Counted from the first letter of the stretch, positions 1-8,390 are shown. The stretch: 20,897 nucleotides of DNA from QHBQ01 sp038230695 (GCA_038230695.1 JBBRMT010000059.1:1-20897), one strand, 5' to 3'. Notes: generated by a model not told the origin, from the sequence alone. Program-made: numbers and translations.

Positions 1-156
1 CTGATACGACTCCGAGGTTGGGTCGTAGAACCCGCCACTTTTGAGAACACCGAACACGCTGGTGCCGTAAACGCCGCTGATGATGATGAAGATTAGCCCG
101 GCGGCCAGCACCAACCAACGCCGCCGATAGATGAACCTACCCAGTGCTGCAAACAT
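1..156 (-). CDS. MMPL-family (RND-type) transporter, N-terminal fragment
   Basis: This is the first 52 codons of a minus-strand gene that runs off the left edge. The peptide starts MFAALGRFIYRRRWLVLAAG, followed by a hydrophobic first membrane segment (about residues 14-29) and then FGVLKSGGFYDPTSESYQ. A short basic N-terminus, one helix, then a 'GGF-DP-SES' motif is characteristic of MMPL/YdfJ-like RND transporters, which export lipids or drugs across the inner membrane using the proton gradient. A GAGAGGGG ribosome binding site lies just upstream of the ATG (cat at 154-156). The gene lies 80 bp after the DUF4188 gene and is probably the last member seen of the tetR-DUF4188-MMPL operon. Most of the protein, including the large extracytoplasmic loops, lies outside the window, so the substrate cannot be judged. 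Confidence 0.8.
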   Translation of the reverse strand, partial: MFAALGRFIYRRRWLVLAAGLIFIIISGVYGTSVFGVLKSGGFYDPTSESYQ

Positions 157-236
157 ACTGCGAACCCCTCTCTGCTAGACTGCTAGCTGCTGAAAATGCG
201 CTTGTTCTCTCAAAGCCAATCCTGTTTATGCTTTAG

Positions 237-758
237 CTATCGGCCCGCCTCAACCAGTGGCAGGCGGTCAAGCTCCGGTTCGTTATTACTGGCGAGTCGC
301 CGCCGCGCGGTTTCACGCCGACCGACGGCTGGCACGTGTTCGGTGGCCGCAGCCAGGCCGAAGACGGGCATATTGCTGTAGACTGTCTCATAGCTACCCG
401 GCTCGACCAGATAGCTCTCGTGCCAGATGCCCACACTGCCATCTGCGCCCACCGCTCGATTGAAGCGCCGCCACGCCTTAAGGTGGGGATCGCCGGGGTC
501 GCGGGCGAACTTCTCCAGATCGTCGAACGAACGCCAGTATTGCACCAGGCTGATGCCACGCCAGTAGAGGAATTGCTGACCGCCGAGGAAGCCCTTCTCA
601 GGATGCTGGTAGAGGGTAGTTAGCATCGGGGTCATCGCTGCCGCAGTCGGCAACCACTTGCGTATCGCCAGCAGGCGGTTCACTCTCATGCCGATGATAA
701 AAACTACGAACGGCTCATCGCTCTTCGCGGTAAAGCGACCAGGTATAACCTTGGACAT
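237..758 (-). CDS. DUF4188 domain protein (monooxygenase-like fold)
   Basis: This 173-residue soluble protein matches the DUF4188 family from memory. Features that fit are an FVVFIIGMRVNRLLAIRKW start, then LYQHPEKGFLG, LVQYWRSFDDLEKFARDPGD, WRRFNRAVG and a GIWHESYLV segment. Members are small ferredoxin-like alpha/beta proteins, sometimes annotated as monooxygenase or aldoxime-dehydratase-like. No enzymatic reaction is firmly known to me, so a function is not assigned. The ATG (cat at 756-758) has an excellent AAGGAGG site 5 bp upstream. It sits 29 bp downstream of tetR and 80 bp before the MMPL gene on the same strand, so it is probably co-transcribed and TetR-controlled. The last 25 or so residues are arginine-rich and of low similarity to the family core. 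Confidence 0.8.
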   Translation of the reverse strand: MSKVIPGRFTAKSDEPFVVFIIGMRVNRLLAIRKWLPTAAAMTPMLTTLYQHPEKGFLGGQQFLYWRGISLVQYWRSFDDLEKFARDPGDPHLKAWRRFNRAVGADGSVGIWHESYLVEPGSYETVYSNMPVFGLAAATEHVPAVGRRETARRRLASNNEPELDRLPLVEAGR

Positions 759-787
759 AACATCCTCCTTGGCTAAAAGGGTAGCGG

Positions 788-1438
788 TTACTTCTGCAAG
801 AGCAAGCCGCCAATCGCAACATCCAGTATGGTGTCCATATTATCCCTGACTATACCCTCGGTAATCAGTTGTGGCATACTGATCCACAGGCTAACCAGCC
901 CATGCACCAGGCTCCATGCGGTTAGACTGTATGCTTGCACATCGCCAGGCTTCAGTACGCCCGCCTCGATGCCTGCCTGTACCGCGTTGGTTAGCACTAC
1001 GAACGAGGCGATGCGTGGCAATTCCTCATCCGGTTTGGCGCAGAACAGGAAGTCGGAGCGCTGCATGAACATCAGTTGATAGTAGACAGGATTGTTCAGC
1101 CCAAAGTTGAAGTAGGCGCGTCCAATCACCCTCAACTGCGCGATAGGGTCGGCGATGCTGGCTGCTGCCTGCTCTAGTTCACGGCCAAATCTGTCCCATG
1201 CCTCATCAATCAAGCTGAATACCAGTTCATCCTTGTCCTTGAAATATAGATAGATAGTAGTCGCTGAATAACCGATGCGCTCGGCCACCTGGCGCAACGA
1301 GAAACCATCATAGCCCTGCGCTAGCAGCAATTCGCCCGCTGCATCCATAATCGCCCGCCGCAGGTTCTCTTTCTCCTGCTCACGCCGCTGGCTGCTGCCT
1401 TTACGTACCCGTTCTGCTATAGTTACCGGCTCAATCAT
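788..1438 (-). CDS. TetR/AcrR-family regulator with WHG-type C-terminal domain
   Basis: This is a 216-residue one-component repressor. The DNA-binding domain spans about residues 24-72, with the helix-turn-helix at 47-66 (FSLRQVAERIGYSATTIYLY) followed by the typical FKDKDEL. The C-terminal half has SLTAWSLVHGLVSLWIS, the signature of the WHG ligand-binding domain. The open frame extends 27 codons further upstream, but the start is placed at the ATG at 1436-1438. A GGAGGGG site lies immediately upstream of it, and the extension would read through the promoter. The promoter (TTGACA, 17 bp, TATAAT) and a 13-bp palindrome in the leader suggest autoregulation. The regulator heads the operon with DUF4188 and an MMPL transporter, a common arrangement for inducible efflux or detoxification. 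The ligand is unknown. Confidence 0.9.
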   Translation of the reverse strand: MIEPVTIAERVRKGSSQRREQEKENLRRAIMDAAGELLLAQGYDGFSLRQVAERIGYSATTIYLYFKDKDELVFSLIDEAWDRFGRELEQAAASIADPIAQLRVIGRAYFNFGLNNPVYYQLMFMQRSDFLFCAKPDEELPRIASFVVLTNAVQAGIEAGVLKPGDVQAYSLTAWSLVHGLVSLWISMPQLITEGIVRDNMDTILDVAIGGLLLQK

Positions 1439-1458
1439 TTGTAACCCCTCCAATTTGA

Positions 1459-1471
1459 TTAACACTGTTAA
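1459..1471. promoter_or_regulatory. Candidate TetR operator (13-bp palindrome)
   Basis: TTAACACTGTTAA is a perfect dyad about one central base. It sits between the -10 box and the ribosome binding site of the tetR gene, so a protein bound here would block early transcription of the tetR-DUF4188-MMPL operon. The position is seen in the sequence; its use by this TetR protein is inference. Confidence 0.5.
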
Positions 1472-1475
1472 GTAG

Positions 1476-1504
1476 ATTATATACGATAACTGCCAACCTG
1501 TCAA
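1476..1504 (-). promoter_or_regulatory. Sigma70-type promoter of the tetR operon
   Basis: On the minus strand TTGACA (1499-1504) and TATAAT (1476-1481) are separated by exactly 17 bp. Both boxes match the consensus at all six positions. Transcription would start near 1469, inside or next to the 13-bp palindrome. Confidence 0.85.
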
Positions 1505-1563
1505 GGGGTAAAATGGCAAATCAGGGATTTTGCCCTAAATTACCCTTCTGTTCTGTACAGGGG

Positions 1564-1592
1564 TTTATGAACAATAGAGGATATGCTATAAT
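1564..1592 (+). promoter_or_regulatory. Probable promoter of hicAB
   Basis: A perfect -10 box TATAAT lies at 1587-1592. The hexamer 17 bp upstream (TTTATG, 1564-1569) is a poor -35, so the promoter is supported mainly by its -10 box. A start near 1599 would leave a short leader before the hicA start codon. Confidence 0.45.
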
Positions 1593-1633
1593 TAGCCATC
1601 AAAACCGCTGCGTTGCGGAGAATGAGATTGTTC

Positions 1634-1846
1634 ATGCCAATGACCTATCGTGAGATTATCCGGCTAATTATGGATGATGGTTGGTATCCGCTAGCGCGAA
1701 CTGGGTCGAGCCATCAGCAGTACAAGCATCTTACAAAGAAAGGCCGAGTGACAATATCGCGCCACCGCGATGGGGCGGATGTTCCGCCTAACGAAGAAGC
1801 TAGCATCTTGCGGCAGGCGCAGATAAAGCGCAAAGGGGGAAAGTGA
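1634..1846 (+). CDS. hicA: HicA-type mRNA interferase toxin
   Basis: This 70-residue basic protein has the HicA double-stranded-RNA-binding-like fold signature: MTYREIIRLIMDDGWYPLARTGSSHQQYKH, then GRVTISRH and a C-terminal EEASILRQAQI. HicA toxins cleave mRNA in a ribosome-independent way. The catalytic histidine aligns with H27 in the GSSHQQY segment, where the usual GSHHQY has one substitution, so the active site looks intact. The frame is open from a TTG at 1613, with further ATGs at 1622, 1634 and 1640. GCGGAG at 1615-1620 is too close to 1622, so 1634 is preferred, with moderate certainty. The stop codon overlaps the hicB start by one base (TGATG), the usual toxin-first, translationally coupled hicAB order. 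Confidence 0.85.
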   Translation: MPMTYREIIRLIMDDGWYPLARTGSSHQQYKHLTKKGRVTISRHRDGADVPPNEEASILRQAQIKRKGGK

Positions 1847-2115
1847 TGGAATATCAACAATGCACAGTAGCTATTGATGGCTATCCCGTGATCGTCGAGT
1901 GGCTGAACGACAACTATGGCGCATCTTCACCAGAGTTTGACGGCTGCGTTGCCAGCGGTAGCTCCTTTGAGGAAGTGGTGCAGAATATGCACGAGGTGCT
2001 AGAGCTTCACATCGAAGGAATGCTAGAGGATGGCCTTGCAGTTCCTCCGCCGCACCCCGAACTGCTGGCCCAGTCACCCAGCTTCGACCGCCATTTGGTG
2101 GGTTTAATCCACTAG
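1846..2115 (+). CDS. hicB: HicB-family antitoxin
   Basis: This 89-residue acidic protein has the partly degraded RNase H-like HicB fold: a short beta-strand start (YQQCTVAIDGYPVIVEW), EFDGCVASGSSFEEVVQNMHEVLELHIEGMLEDG, then a Pro-rich VPPPHPE. The strand/'GC-x-SG-S-EEV' pattern followed by the long helix is typical of HicB. HicB binds and neutralises HicA. No separate helix-turn-helix or ribbon-helix-helix is evident after the core, so direct autoregulation through a DNA-binding domain is doubtful. The start ATG overlaps the hicA stop and has GGGGGAAAG upstream. A GTG three bases earlier (1843) is an alternative. The cbs gene begins 22 bp downstream. Confidence 0.8.
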   Translation: MEYQQCTVAIDGYPVIVEWLNDNYGASSPEFDGCVASGSSFEEVVQNMHEVLELHIEGMLEDGLAVPPPHPELLAQSPSFDRHLVGLIH

Positions 2116-2137
2116 CCTGGAGAGTGAGGCAGCAACT

Positions 2138-3586
<1,449 letters not shown>

Positions 3587-3598
3587 CGGCTGCGCCGA

Positions 3599-3640
3599 AT
3601 GGTAAATGGTAAATGGTGAGTGGTAAATGGTAGATGATGA
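3599..3640. repeat. 7-bp tandem repeat (ATGGTAA-type), six units
   Basis: Six consecutive heptamers (ATGGTAA, ATGGTAA, ATGGTGA, GTGGTAA, ATGGTAG, ATGATGA) begin 13 bp after the cbs stop codon. The last unit contains the possible start codons of the next small ORF. The array resembles the short tandemly repeated heptamers (STRR) known from cyanobacteria. Confidence 0.85.
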
Positions 3641-3903
3641 GTGCGTTTGTAGAGGCGCTTGGCACCCATGCTGGCGATTGGAGCGAAGGTATGGGCGATA
3701 ACTACCAGTGGAATATAGACGAGGATGAGGAGCAGGCGGGTAAGCAGCTGATCCTCAGCCGCGAGGTTGTTAATGGCTTCAACGCGCAACGCGAAGGGCA
3801 TGGCAGCCTCTGGTTCGTGGTGTTCGCAGTGTTCTTCCCCTTTGCGGTGGTCATCATCCTGGCGTTGCTCATTGGCCGATTAGCGCCGTGCGGAAGGCCA
3901 TGA
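3634..3903 (+). CDS. Small membrane protein, unknown
   Basis: This is an 89-residue ORF that I do not recognise. The first two-thirds are acidic and soluble (GDNYQWNIDEDEEQAG). A strong hydrophobic segment at about residues 58-82 (SLWFVVFAVFFPFAVVIILA) follows, and the protein ends in a short basic tail, so it would be a single-pass membrane protein. Two adjacent ATGs (3634, 3637) lie in the last unit of a 7-bp repeat, with no clear ribosome binding site. The true start may therefore be later, or translation may depend on cbs. The gene ends 6 bp before the convergent chemoreceptor-like gene. The clear TM segment supports a real gene. Confidence 0.5.
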   Translation: MMSAFVEALGTHAGDWSEGMGDNYQWNIDEDEEQAGKQLILSREVVNGFNAQREGHGSLWFVVFAVFFPFAVVIILALLIGRLAPCGRP

Positions 3904-3909
3904 GCGAAC

Positions 3910-5370
3910 TTACCCCTGCTCTAGCCTGGTAACCAGCTCATTCAGTCGGATGCTTACTCTCTGCAACTGCTGTCCGCCATTGGCAATCTCTTGGGCAACC
4001 CCGCTCATCTGACGCAAATTGCTGGCGACTTCATGACTGATGGTCTGCTGCTCGTTGGTGGAGGCAAGGATTGACCGAGTTTCACCCTCGCTCTTCGCAA
4101 CTTGCTCACTCGAACGGCGTACCGAGGTACTAGCCTGGTGTAGAAGAGCAACACTATGCGCTGTCTCAATCAAACCCTCCTGTGTTGCCTGGGTAGTCAA
4201 CGTTGCCGAATGCGCTATTTGCGAGGTGATTACCACCACTTGCGCTGCTGATGCCTTGGCCCCAGCAGCGAGGCTCTGTACCTCCTGTGCAATGATCATA
4301 AAACGACGGCCAGCGAGTTTTTCGTCTACAGCGGCCGCCTCAATTGCTGCGTTCAGCGAGAGAATGTGGGTCTGCTGGGCAATTCTGTCAAGCAGAGCAA
4401 TAACCTTATCAATCTCCTTGATTTGTTCGTTGAGGTTGGTAGTGAGGGAGACTACGTTGGCAACGTTAGCATAGACTTGATCGGCGGCGGCCAACGCGGC
4501 GTTGATCAACTTCGTGCTGCTGATTGCTTCATCGTTGGCGGTGCTAGCCAACCCGCTGACGGCCTGGGCGCGGTCGGCGATCGACTTTGCCTCGATGGCG
4601 AGCTGCTCGGCGCTGGCGCTGACTGCTAGTACGGCTTCCGCCTGTTTCTCTTCACCGCGAGCCTGAACCTCGATCGCCAGATTCAACTCCTGCACTGAAA
4701 CCGTGACCTCTCCGCTGATACGTTGTTGAAGCTGGCGGCTCTCCAATAGTTTATGGTTGAGGTTGGTCACTATCTCTGCCTGGTCAAGCGCCCGTTTGCG
4801 GGCAGCGCGATGCCGCTCCACGCTGAAATAAAGAATTAGTGCGCTAACCGCAGTAGATGCGATGGTTAGGATAGGAGTAATTGAAGCCAATTGTGCTACG
4901 GTCATGGTTTGTGGTGCGGGCATTATCCCGCTGACCTCAACCACTATAATCAATATATAGCTGAGGAGCAGGGCGATTGAGGCAAATACGAAGCCTCGCC
5001 CCTCGTAGAATACAAGGAAGGTAATTAGCGCCAATGGTATCAGCACCACGAACGCACTACCGCCACCGTTTACCAAATGCAGGCCAACAAGCAGTGAAAG
5101 CGTGCCAAGTGTACCCGCAATGGTGCTGATCCAGGCAAGCCGCTTCAGGTTATTTATGCGCCACAGTAGCAGATATAGTGGGACGATAAACAGTGGTGGT
5201 GCGATGATGCTACCGCTGGTGGCGGCGAGTACCAGGTAACCAATACCCATTCCGCCAGCAACGGTCAGCAGGTAGGTGTTAACTGCGGCCAACTGTTCCC
5301 GTCGCTGAGTTACAGCTAGCGCCTCAGGGGTTGCTGCCATCGGCATTTGCCCTGGCTCAATGTCGGCCAA
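3910..5370 (-). CDS. Methyl-accepting chemotaxis-type protein with six-TM sensor
   Basis: This 486-residue protein has about six membrane helices (roughly 32-51, 54-70, 78-98, 105-121, 126-148, 164-182) and a long cytoplasmic coiled coil to the C-terminus. The hairpin tip lies at about 325-360 (LLDRIAQQTHILSLNAAIEAA), the region that contacts CheA/CheW in chemoreceptors. The tip is a divergent copy: the usual ARAGE-GRGF is replaced by AVDEKLAGRRF. No clear HAMP or periplasmic ligand domain is seen, so the membrane bundle itself may be the sensor. The start is a TTG (caa at 5368-5370) with AAAAGGAA about 5 bp upstream; an ATG at codon 9 or 11 is possible. It has its own consensus promoter. No other che genes are in the window, so the signalling output is unknown. 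Confidence 0.85.
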   Translation of the reverse strand: MADIEPGQMPMAATPEALAVTQRREQLAAVNTYLLTVAGGMGIGYLVLAATSGSIIAPPLFIVPLYLLLWRINNLKRLAWISTIAGTLGTLSLLVGLHLVNGGGSAFVVLIPLALITFLVFYEGRGFVFASIALLLSYILIIVVEVSGIMPAPQTMTVAQLASITPILTIASTAVSALILYFSVERHRAARKRALDQAEIVTNLNHKLLESRQLQQRISGEVTVSVQELNLAIEVQARGEEKQAEAVLAVSASAEQLAIEAKSIADRAQAVSGLASTANDEAISSTKLINAALAAADQVYANVANVVSLTTNLNEQIKEIDKVIALLDRIAQQTHILSLNAAIEAAAVDEKLAGRRFMIIAQEVQSLAAGAKASAAQVVVITSQIAHSATLTTQATQEGLIETAHSVALLHQASTSVRRSSEQVAKSEGETRSILASTNEQQTISHEVASNLRQMSGVAQEIANGGQQLQRVSIRLNELVTRLEQG

Positions 5371-5425
5371 TTCTGTTCCTTTTCACCTTACCCAAGAGGC
5401 TTAGAGCAATATTCTTTCACGAAGT

Positions 5426-5454
5426 ATTATAGACTCTTGTATTTAGCTTGTCAA
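5426..5454 (-). promoter_or_regulatory. Sigma70-type promoter of the chemoreceptor-like gene
   Basis: On the minus strand TTGACA (5449-5454) and TATAAT (5426-5431) have a 17-bp spacer, both at full consensus. The implied start near 5419 gives a leader of about 50 nt ahead of the TTG start codon. Confidence 0.85.
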
Positions 5455-5553
5455 TTCAAGAGCAAGTCACTACTTGGACAAATTACCACATTTACCGTCA
5501 GTGGTGTTTATCGCTGTCGGGCGGGACATTTTGCCACATAGCTGCATATCCCC

Positions 5554-5582
5554 TTGACAAACTTCTTAACTAACGTTATAAT
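5554..5582 (+). promoter_or_regulatory. Sigma70-type promoter of the FAD monooxygenase gene
   Basis: TTGACA (5554-5559) and TATAAT (5577-5582) are 17 bp apart, both at full consensus. The palindrome TAACGTTA (5571-5578) overlaps the spacer and the first bases of the -10 box, so a repressor could block RNA polymerase here. Confidence 0.85.
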
Positions 5583-5590
5583 ATCCGTGA

Positions 5591-5614
5591 AATTAACCGA
5601 ACGTTCAATTAGTT
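5591..5614. promoter_or_regulatory. Candidate operator, imperfect 24-bp palindrome
   Basis: The sequence is a dyad centred between 5602 and 5603: a perfect core GAACGTTC (5599-5606) flanked by TAA/TTA and AA/TT at symmetric positions. It covers the probable transcription start and leader of the FAD monooxygenase. Its centre is 28 bp from that of TAACGTTA in the promoter. Both share an AACGTT core, as expected for a dimeric repressor with two sites. No regulator gene lies next to it, so the binding protein is unknown. Confidence 0.5.
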
Positions 5615-5634
5615 AGCGCGGAGGGAGCAAAGCA

Positions 5635-6885
5635 ATGGCAACTGCAAGGGACGGCATGGTAGCGCAAGGGCAGGAAGTTGGCAAGGATCGGGTGGCGCAG
5701 AATGTGCGGCAAACCACCTGCTGCGTTGTGGGCGGCGGGCCAGCGGGCGCAGTGCTGGCCTATATCCTTGCCCGCCAGGGTGTAGACGTAACCCTGCTGG
5801 AGAAACATGGCGACTTCGACCGCGACTTTCGTGGCGACACGCTGCACCCCGCGATTATGGAGCTGATGGATCAGCTGGGCCTGGCCGACCGCCTGCTACA
5901 GCTCCGCCATACGCGGCTGGGCAGCTTCAACCTGAACACCGATGGCGGCGCTGTTAATATAGACCTCAGCCACCTGAAGACCAAATACGCTTATATCACC
6001 TTTATGCCACAGGTGGAGTTCCTCAACTTCCTGATCGCCGAGGCAAAACACTATCCCAGCTTCCACCTGATTATGGATGCGGATGTGCGCGATCTGGTGG
6101 AGGAGAACGGTAAGGTGGCGGGGGTGCGTTACCAGTCGCCCGACGGCTGGCACGAGGTCCGTGCCGCGCTTACGGTGGGGGCGGATGGCCGCTTTTCCAA
6201 AGTGCGCCACCTGATCGGCATCGAGCCAGTTAAATCCGCGCCGCCTATGGACATCCTCTGGTTTCGCCTGCCACGCAAGCCGGAGGATGGCGCGGGGGTA
6301 GCTGGCTCGATACATGATGGCGCAATGCTCGTAATGCTCGACCGCGATACGGAGTGGCAGATCGCCTACGTCATACCGAAGGGCAAGTACAAACAAATCC
6401 AGGTGGCGGGTCTCTCTGCGGTGCGCCAGAAGGTTGCCGAGGCGTTGCCCTACCTGGCAGATCGAGTTGCCTTGCTCAAAGACTGGAAGCAGTTTGCGCT
6501 ACTCTCGGTGGAGTCGAGTATGTGTCGGCGCTGGTACGCACCTGGGCTGCTGCTGATTGGCGATGCCGCGCACGTAATGTCGCCGGTGGCGGGGGTGGGT
6601 ATCAATTACGCGGTGCAGGATGCGGTTGCCGCCGCCAACCTGCTGACCGCGCCCTTGCAGCAAGGCAACCTGACCGTGGCTGACCTGGCCGCCGTGCAGC
6701 AGCAGCGCGAGTGGCCGATAAAGGTGATACAGGCGGCGCAGGGTGCGGTGCAGGAGCGAATATTGAAGAGCGCGTTGCAGACGGGTAAGCCCTTCAAGCT
6801 GCCATTGATTGCCCGCCTGCCGTTTGTGCGTAACATTGCGGCGCGGCTAATCGCTTTCGGGGTGCGGCGGGTGCGACTCCAGTAA
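5635..6885 (+). CDS. FAD-dependent monooxygenase/oxidoreductase (PHBH/UbiH-like)
   Basis: This is a 416-residue class A flavoprotein. After a 25-residue lead come the Rossmann GGGPAG motif (33-38) with the ribose-binding E56, the VGADGRF 'DG' motif (181-187) and the IGDAAH 'GD' motif (308-313) followed by SPVAGVGINYAVQDAVAAANLL. These are the three hallmark FAD/NAD(P)H motifs of PHBH-type hydroxylases. The C-terminal helices are basic. Such enzymes hydroxylate aromatic or polyketide-like compounds and some inactivate drugs such as tetracyclines or rifampicin; the substrate here cannot be read. GGAGGGAG precedes the ATG. The consensus promoter with palindromes suggests tight repression. The last 39 bp overlap the end of the convergent gene on the other strand. 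Confidence 0.88.
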   Translation: MATARDGMVAQGQEVGKDRVAQNVRQTTCCVVGGGPAGAVLAYILARQGVDVTLLEKHGDFDRDFRGDTLHPAIMELMDQLGLADRLLQLRHTRLGSFNLNTDGGAVNIDLSHLKTKYAYITFMPQVEFLNFLIAEAKHYPSFHLIMDADVRDLVEENGKVAGVRYQSPDGWHEVRAALTVGADGRFSKVRHLIGIEPVKSAPPMDILWFRLPRKPEDGAGVAGSIHDGAMLVMLDRDTEWQIAYVIPKGKYKQIQVAGLSAVRQKVAEALPYLADRVALLKDWKQFALLSVESSMCRRWYAPGLLLIGDAAHVMSPVAGVGINYAVQDAVAAANLLTAPLQQGNLTVADLAAVQQQREWPIKVIQAAQGAVQERILKSALQTGKPFKLPLIARLPFVRNIAARLIAFGVRRVRLQ

Positions 6886-8109
6886 CCGCCATAGATCCAG
6901 CAGGCGCACGTGTTGCATGGCGGCGAAGCCGAAGCCGCGTACCACATCGGCAAGGCGGAAGGGTTGCACTCGTGGTCCCCAGGTGTCGTTGGCATCGCCG
7001 GTGTTCATGCTGGTGTTGATGCACCAGGGTTCGCCGTCGGGGTGGTTCGCGCCATCGAGGTCAGTTCCCTGGAAGCGGCCCACGTACATATTCACATGGT
7101 CGGGGATGACCGAACCGCGCAGCCAGAAGATGATCACATCACCCGGCCTCCAGTCCTCGCCCAGCGACAGGGTGGCTACCTGACCGGAGATCGCTTGCAG
7201 GCTGCCGTCGTTGCTGCCAGGGTAGGGGCGATAGTAGTTGGCGCAGTGGCTGTTGGTGTAGCCATTGCCGGTAGGATCTTGCGAAGCCCAGGCCGGGTTG
7301 CGGCCTAGCGCGGCGGCGTAGCCGATGCTTGGCAAATCGGCGCAGACGAAATCCTTGTAATGGATGTCGCCGGGTGGCTTGCCATAGCCGTAGACTAGCA
7401 TTTGCAGGCTGGGCGGCAGCGTGTCGTAGGCTTTAGTCTCATCGTTGGTGATAAGCAGCAGCGCCTGCTGGGTGGCGCGTTGCACCGCAATCGGTAGTCC
7501 GCTGAAGCCCGGCTCGGTGGACCAGATGCGCTGGCTGGGCGGTGGGGGTGGCGGCGCGAGTGGGGCGCTGAGGTTTACCACGATAGTCGGCAGCGGGTTC
7601 TGGTTGACGATCTGCGGGGGATATACGGTCTGCCCCTGCGGAGTGATGATATAGCCGTTCTGCTCCACGATCAAGCCGTAGACTCCGGCCTGCTGTAGCC
7701 CGTCGAAGCGATAGTGGCCGTTTCCATCGGCATTTGTTCGCAACTCGAACTGTGGCCCGCCGTCGGTGGTGGGGATGTTGTAGAACTTGTCGGGGAGGAA
7801 TAGATTGCCGTCGCCGCCAAGCTGCGGGTTCCACTGCAGCGCCTGGTCGTAGAAGGCGTTGGCGCTCAACATGGTGGCGGGGATGGCGTTCTGCACGAAC
7901 TCGATGTAACAATTGTAGCGGTGATTGTTGGGCGCTGCGCCCACATCGCTGCCATTGATTACCCGTGACCAGGTGTAAGGCTGGTTGGATGGTTGCGCCC
8001 CACCCAGCCCGGCCAACAGGCTTTGCGCTGCCACCAGCCGCACGGTTGCGCCCACCAGCGGCTGCCCGCTGCTACGCTCCGTTACATTCCCCGCGATACT
8101 GAAGCTCAT
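6847..8109 (-). CDS. Carboxypeptidase-regulatory-like domain plus putative Cys/His peptidase domain
   Basis: This 420-residue protein begins with a beta-sandwich segment typical of CarboxypepD_reg-like folds (FSIAGNVTERSSGQPLVGATVRL, completed by NADGNGHYRFDGLQQAGVYGLIVEQNGY near 126-154). A large insertion at about 30-120 interrupts it. A polyproline linker (186-191) leads to a C-terminal domain of about 230 residues. That domain has C256 in KDFVCADLP, WRPGDVIIFW (320-329) and H338 in IPDHVNMYVG, the spacing of NlpC/P60- or DUF1287-like cysteine hydrolases, which usually act on peptidoglycan. No signal peptide is visible, so export is unproven. AAAGGAGTGG lies before the ATG. Catalytic assignment is inference from motif order. 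The gene has its own promoter embedded in a long dyad. Confidence 0.65.
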   Translation of the reverse strand: MSFSIAGNVTERSSGQPLVGATVRLVAAQSLLAGLGGAQPSNQPYTWSRVINGSDVGAAPNNHRYNCYIEFVQNAIPATMLSANAFYDQALQWNPQLGGDGNLFLPDKFYNIPTTDGGPQFELRTNADGNGHYRFDGLQQAGVYGLIVEQNGYIITPQGQTVYPPQIVNQNPLPTIVVNLSAPLAPPPPPPSQRIWSTEPGFSGLPIAVQRATQQALLLITNDETKAYDTLPPSLQMLVYGYGKPPGDIHYKDFVCADLPSIGYAAALGRNPAWASQDPTGNGYTNSHCANYYRPYPGSNDGSLQAISGQVATLSLGEDWRPGDVIIFWLRGSVIPDHVNMYVGRFQGTDLDGANHPDGEPWCINTSMNTGDANDTWGPRVQPFRLADVVRGFGFAAMQHVRLLDLWRLLESHPPHPESD

Positions 8110-8183
8110 ATATCCACCACTCCTTTGCTAAAAGCCAGACACCAGGTTGATTATCGCTGCCCGCCCGCCGCTTTAGGCTGACG

Positions 8184-8216
8184 TTGCCTACTTGTGAGTA
8201 TAGCACAAGAAGGCAA
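8184..8216. promoter_or_regulatory. 33-bp inverted repeat over the peptidase-like gene promoter
   Basis: Arms TTGCCTACTTGTG (8184-8196) and CACAAGAAGGCAA (8204-8216) pair at 12 of 13 positions around a 7-bp centre that carries most of the -10 box. It covers the -10 and most of the spacer of the minus-strand promoter, as expected of a repressor operator. As RNA it could also form a hairpin, but there is no following T-run. Confidence 0.55.
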
Positions 8217-8225
8217 TGACGGCAA
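8197..8225 (-). promoter_or_regulatory. Promoter of the peptidase-like gene
   Basis: On the minus strand TTGCCG (8220-8225) and TATACT (8197-8202) are 17 bp apart, and TG occurs one base before the -10 (extended -10). The leader to the ATG at 8109 would be about 80 nt. Confidence 0.6.
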
Positions 8226-8375
8226 ACAGGGTAATACCAATTAGCCGAGGAGATGGTGAGTTTTCCGTAGGGGCGAACCGTTGTTCACTCTAGTACAATT
8301 TACACCATCACTAAACGCAATTGATATAAGCCGCCCCTGATGCGCGTCGCACCTGCGCCCACATCCGCACATTTA

Positions 8376-8384
8376 TGGTATAAT
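8376..8384 (+). promoter_or_regulatory. Extended -10 promoter inside the inverted-repeat element
   Basis: TGG directly followed by TATAAT (8379-8384) gives an extended -10 box. No convincing -35 box is found at 16-18 bp. Transcription would begin near 8391 and meet the terminator about 60 nt later. Confidence 0.45.
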
Positions 8385-8390
8385 CCACCC

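Noticed and set aside
1439..1519. 27-residue N-terminal extension of TetR
   Set aside because: It covers the consensus promoter and the palindrome, and the internal ATG has the ribosome binding site.
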